NCBI RefSeq assembly: GCF_000143985.1
Contig: NC_014364.1
Location: 3,720,001-3,784,000, forward strand
Source of the DNA: Sediminispirochaeta smaragdinae DSM 11293
GTDB taxonomy: Bacteria > Spirochaetota > Spirochaetia > DSM-16054 > Sediminispirochaetaceae
DNA: 64,000 bases
Direction: 5' to 3'
Shown: positions 62,721 to 64,000 of the stretch, piece by piece
Position numbering within the stretch: position 1 is the stretch's first letter
Layout of the letters: every line of letters starts with the position of its first letter
Position numbers and translations under genes: made by a program
The notes under the pieces: model-generated
What the model was told of the DNA's origin: nothing
What the model saw: the letters and a program-made list of their open reading frames with translations, nothing else
Databases searched by the model: none

Positions 62721-63595
62721 ATGTTTCCATACTGGTATTCAGCCCGTCAGGGCATACCCTAAAGGTCGCCAAAAACATTGAAAAAGCTTTCAAGGAAAAA
62801 GACAACACCGTCAGACTCATCAACATAACAGGCAAACCAGAGTTTCTCTATGGGGAGCATATCAAAGAGGCCCTTGAGAAAGCGCTTGGCGAATATGATC
62901 TCCTCTGCATAGGAGGTCCGCTGTATGCCGGCCATGTTGAACATACGATTTTGCAGACAATCGGGGCCCTGCCTGTTCCCGACGAGCAGCATTCGAAGCT
63001 TGCGGTACCCTTTGTAAGCTATGGAGGTGTACACAGCAGCGTCGCCCTTGAAGAAATGGGGAAGAAACTAAGAAAGAAAGGGTACAAATCAATACTCGGA
63101 ATCAAGATAGCCGCAAAGCACACCCTTACGTCAACGTATGCCAATGTGATCTATGAGGACAAGCCAGGCCCGGAAGAAGAAAAGCTCATAGCCGAAGCCG
63201 TGGAACACGTTATTTCTATTATTCACACTAAAGGGAAAGATGCTGAAAACCAGTCCAAAGCATTCAAATACGCCCCGCCCAAAGAGCGGTTTTTGTTTAA
63301 AATCTTCAGTCAGGAAAAACTCCATAGAAACTTTAAGCAAGTGCGTATCGATGCTGCGAAATGCATCAAGTGCAAGAAATGTATATCGGCCTGTCCTGTC
63401 GATATGTTCACATATGCAGATGGCGAAATTGTCATGCATCGGGACAACAGTAGCTGCATACTCTGTGCGGAATGCTTTCATACCTGTCCCGCAGGTGCCA
63501 TTGAACATCCCTACATAGAAATGGGAAGGAAACGGCTCAACGATGGATTTGCAAAGCTGGAAGAACCTGCATCCGCCCTGTATGGAGGCAGATGA
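62717..63595 (+). CDS. EFR1-type flavodoxin-ferredoxin fusion
   Basis: 292 residues. The N-terminal flavodoxin-like domain has the phosphate loop FSPSGHTLKVA and LLCIGGPLYAGHVEH. The C-terminal part has two [4Fe-4S] motifs, CIKCKKCISACP and CILCAECFHTCP, near 218 and 250. It is a single-chain electron carrier that passes electrons between FMN and iron-sulfur clusters. It is coupled to marR and to an NAD(P)-binding gene (stop and start share TGATG), so all three may serve one redox or detoxification task. Confidence 0.9.
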   Translation: MNVSILVFSPSGHTLKVAKNIEKAFKEKDNTVRLINITGKPEFLYGEHIKEALEKALGEYDLLCIGGPLYAGHVEHTILQTIGALPVPDEQHSKLAVPFVSYGGVHSSVALEEMGKKLRKKGYKSILGIKIAAKHTLTSTYANVIYEDKPGPEEEKLIAEAVEHVISIIHTKGKDAENQSKAFKYAPPKERFLFKIFSQEKLHRNFKQVRIDAAKCIKCKKCISACPVDMFTYADGEIVMHRDNSSCILCAECFHTCPAGAIEHPYIEMGRKRLNDGFAKLEEPASALYGGR

Positions 63596-64000
63596 TGAAA
63601 CTACTGATATTCGGTGCAACCGGCGGCACGGGCCATGAGATTATGACACAGGCCCTTGAACAGAACCATATTGTAACGGCGTTTGTACGCAATCCCGATA
63701 AAGTAAAACTGGCACACAGCAATCTCAGGATTGTGCAGGGAGACATTCTTGATTACAAGTCGGTCATACCGGCAGTCGAAGGGCAGGAGGTCATCCTTTC
63801 GGCTCTCGGAATAAGAATCCTGAAAAAGAATACCATTATTTCGGACGGAACGAAAAACATTCTCCGTGTTGCAGAAGATACAGGAGTCAAACGGTTCATC
63901 TGCATGTCGGCGATAGGAATAGGGGAAAGCAAGGCCCAGCAAAATAGGCTGGGCCCGCTCTATAACCGGTTTATGATCCCTTTTCTGCTCAGGAATATGT
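63595..64000 (+). CDS. NAD(P)-binding Rossmann protein (NmrA-like), 3' truncated by window
   Basis: The first 135 residues are visible: MKLLIFGATGGTGHEIMTQAL gives the GxxGxxG dinucleotide motif, followed by VRNPDKVKL, VQGDILDYKSVIPAVEGQEVIL in pieces and RFICMSAIGIGES, the atypical short-chain dehydrogenase pattern (NAD(P)H-binding family). The start ATG overlaps the end of the EFR1 gene. It runs off the right edge. Confidence 0.88.
   Translation, partial: MKLLIFGATGGTGHEIMTQALEQNHIVTAFVRNPDKVKLAHSNLRIVQGDILDYKSVIPAVEGQEVILSALGIRILKKNTIISDGTKNILRVAEDTGVKRFICMSAIGIGESKAQQNRLGPLYNRFMIPFLLRNM

Noticed and set aside
1-64000. tRNA, rRNA, CRISPR array, prophage or transposase gene
   Set aside because: I looked for cloverleaf-like arms, regularly spaced repeats and DDE or integrase motifs and found none that hold up by eye; a tRNAscan or CRISPR search could still pick up something subtle.

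Overview
The window looks like chromosomal DNA of a free-living, anaerobic, sugar-using bacterium. A spirochaete of the Sediminispirochaeta/Spirochaeta kind is my best guess. The hints are the gene mix (sugar ABC uptake, chemoreceptor plus CheW, class I FBP aldolase, minimal SufBC Fe-S machinery, CX5CX2C radical SAM enzyme), the moderate GC of most genes, and an S4 protein without the Zn-finger N-terminus. The taxon is inference: there is no rRNA or other decisive marker here.

Layout. 1-8.0 kb: a carbohydrate locus read leftward (iolN, iolO, uxaE, then a ribose/inositol-type binding protein, ATPase and the first codons of a permease) with a divergent FadR-type regulator. It matches the hydrolase, epimerase and tagaturonate-epimerase steps of the Thermotoga-type myo-inositol route. 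8.0-12.8 kb: glycogen debranching enzyme, a ParE/RelE-Phd toxin-antitoxin pair, and a fluoride-riboswitch operon (CrcB plus a DUF190/CBS protein). 12.8-18.0 kb: a leftward cluster with a molybdate/tungstate-type ABC importer, a DUF4213/DUF364 protein, a siderophore/cobalamin-type binding lipoprotein and a CX5CX2C radical SAM protein. A 38-bp dyad sits over an internal promoter. This is my main candidate for an undescribed system. 18.1-26.2 kb: MarR with a heterodimeric ABC exporter, a PAS-LuxR regulator, a chemoreceptor and CheW. 26.2-34.7 kb: glycerate kinase, MBL-fold protein, aspartate-semialdehyde dehydrogenase, CPBP protease, ArsR/Zn-ATPase operon, GGDEF protein and RadC.

34.7-42.9 kb: one long leftward operon, TetR - ABC - ABC - MATE - FeoC-like - FeoA - FeoB, which appears to combine ferrous iron uptake with export or siderophore-type transport. 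43-51.6 kb: amino acid permease, LuxR protein, Rnk-like protein, an unknown protein, an EndoQ-UvrD fusion, an AbrB-family membrane protein and a PNPOx-like protein. 51.8-53.9 kb: riboflavin operon under an FMN riboswitch with a leader terminator. 54.2-56.6 kb: minimal SufC-SufB with a MarR regulator. 56.7-58.4 kb: rpsD and class I aldolase. 58.4-64 kb: a second ABC pair, divergent from a MarR - flavodoxin/ferredoxin - NAD(P)-binding operon with two matching operators in between.

A small repeat family with ends close to TAGTGTTCGGAATCCTGGTG occurs as two complete elements (132 and 149 bp, TA at both ends) and two single ends. It resembles a MITE of IS630/mariner type. I saw no tRNA, rRNA, CRISPR array, prophage or intact transposase.
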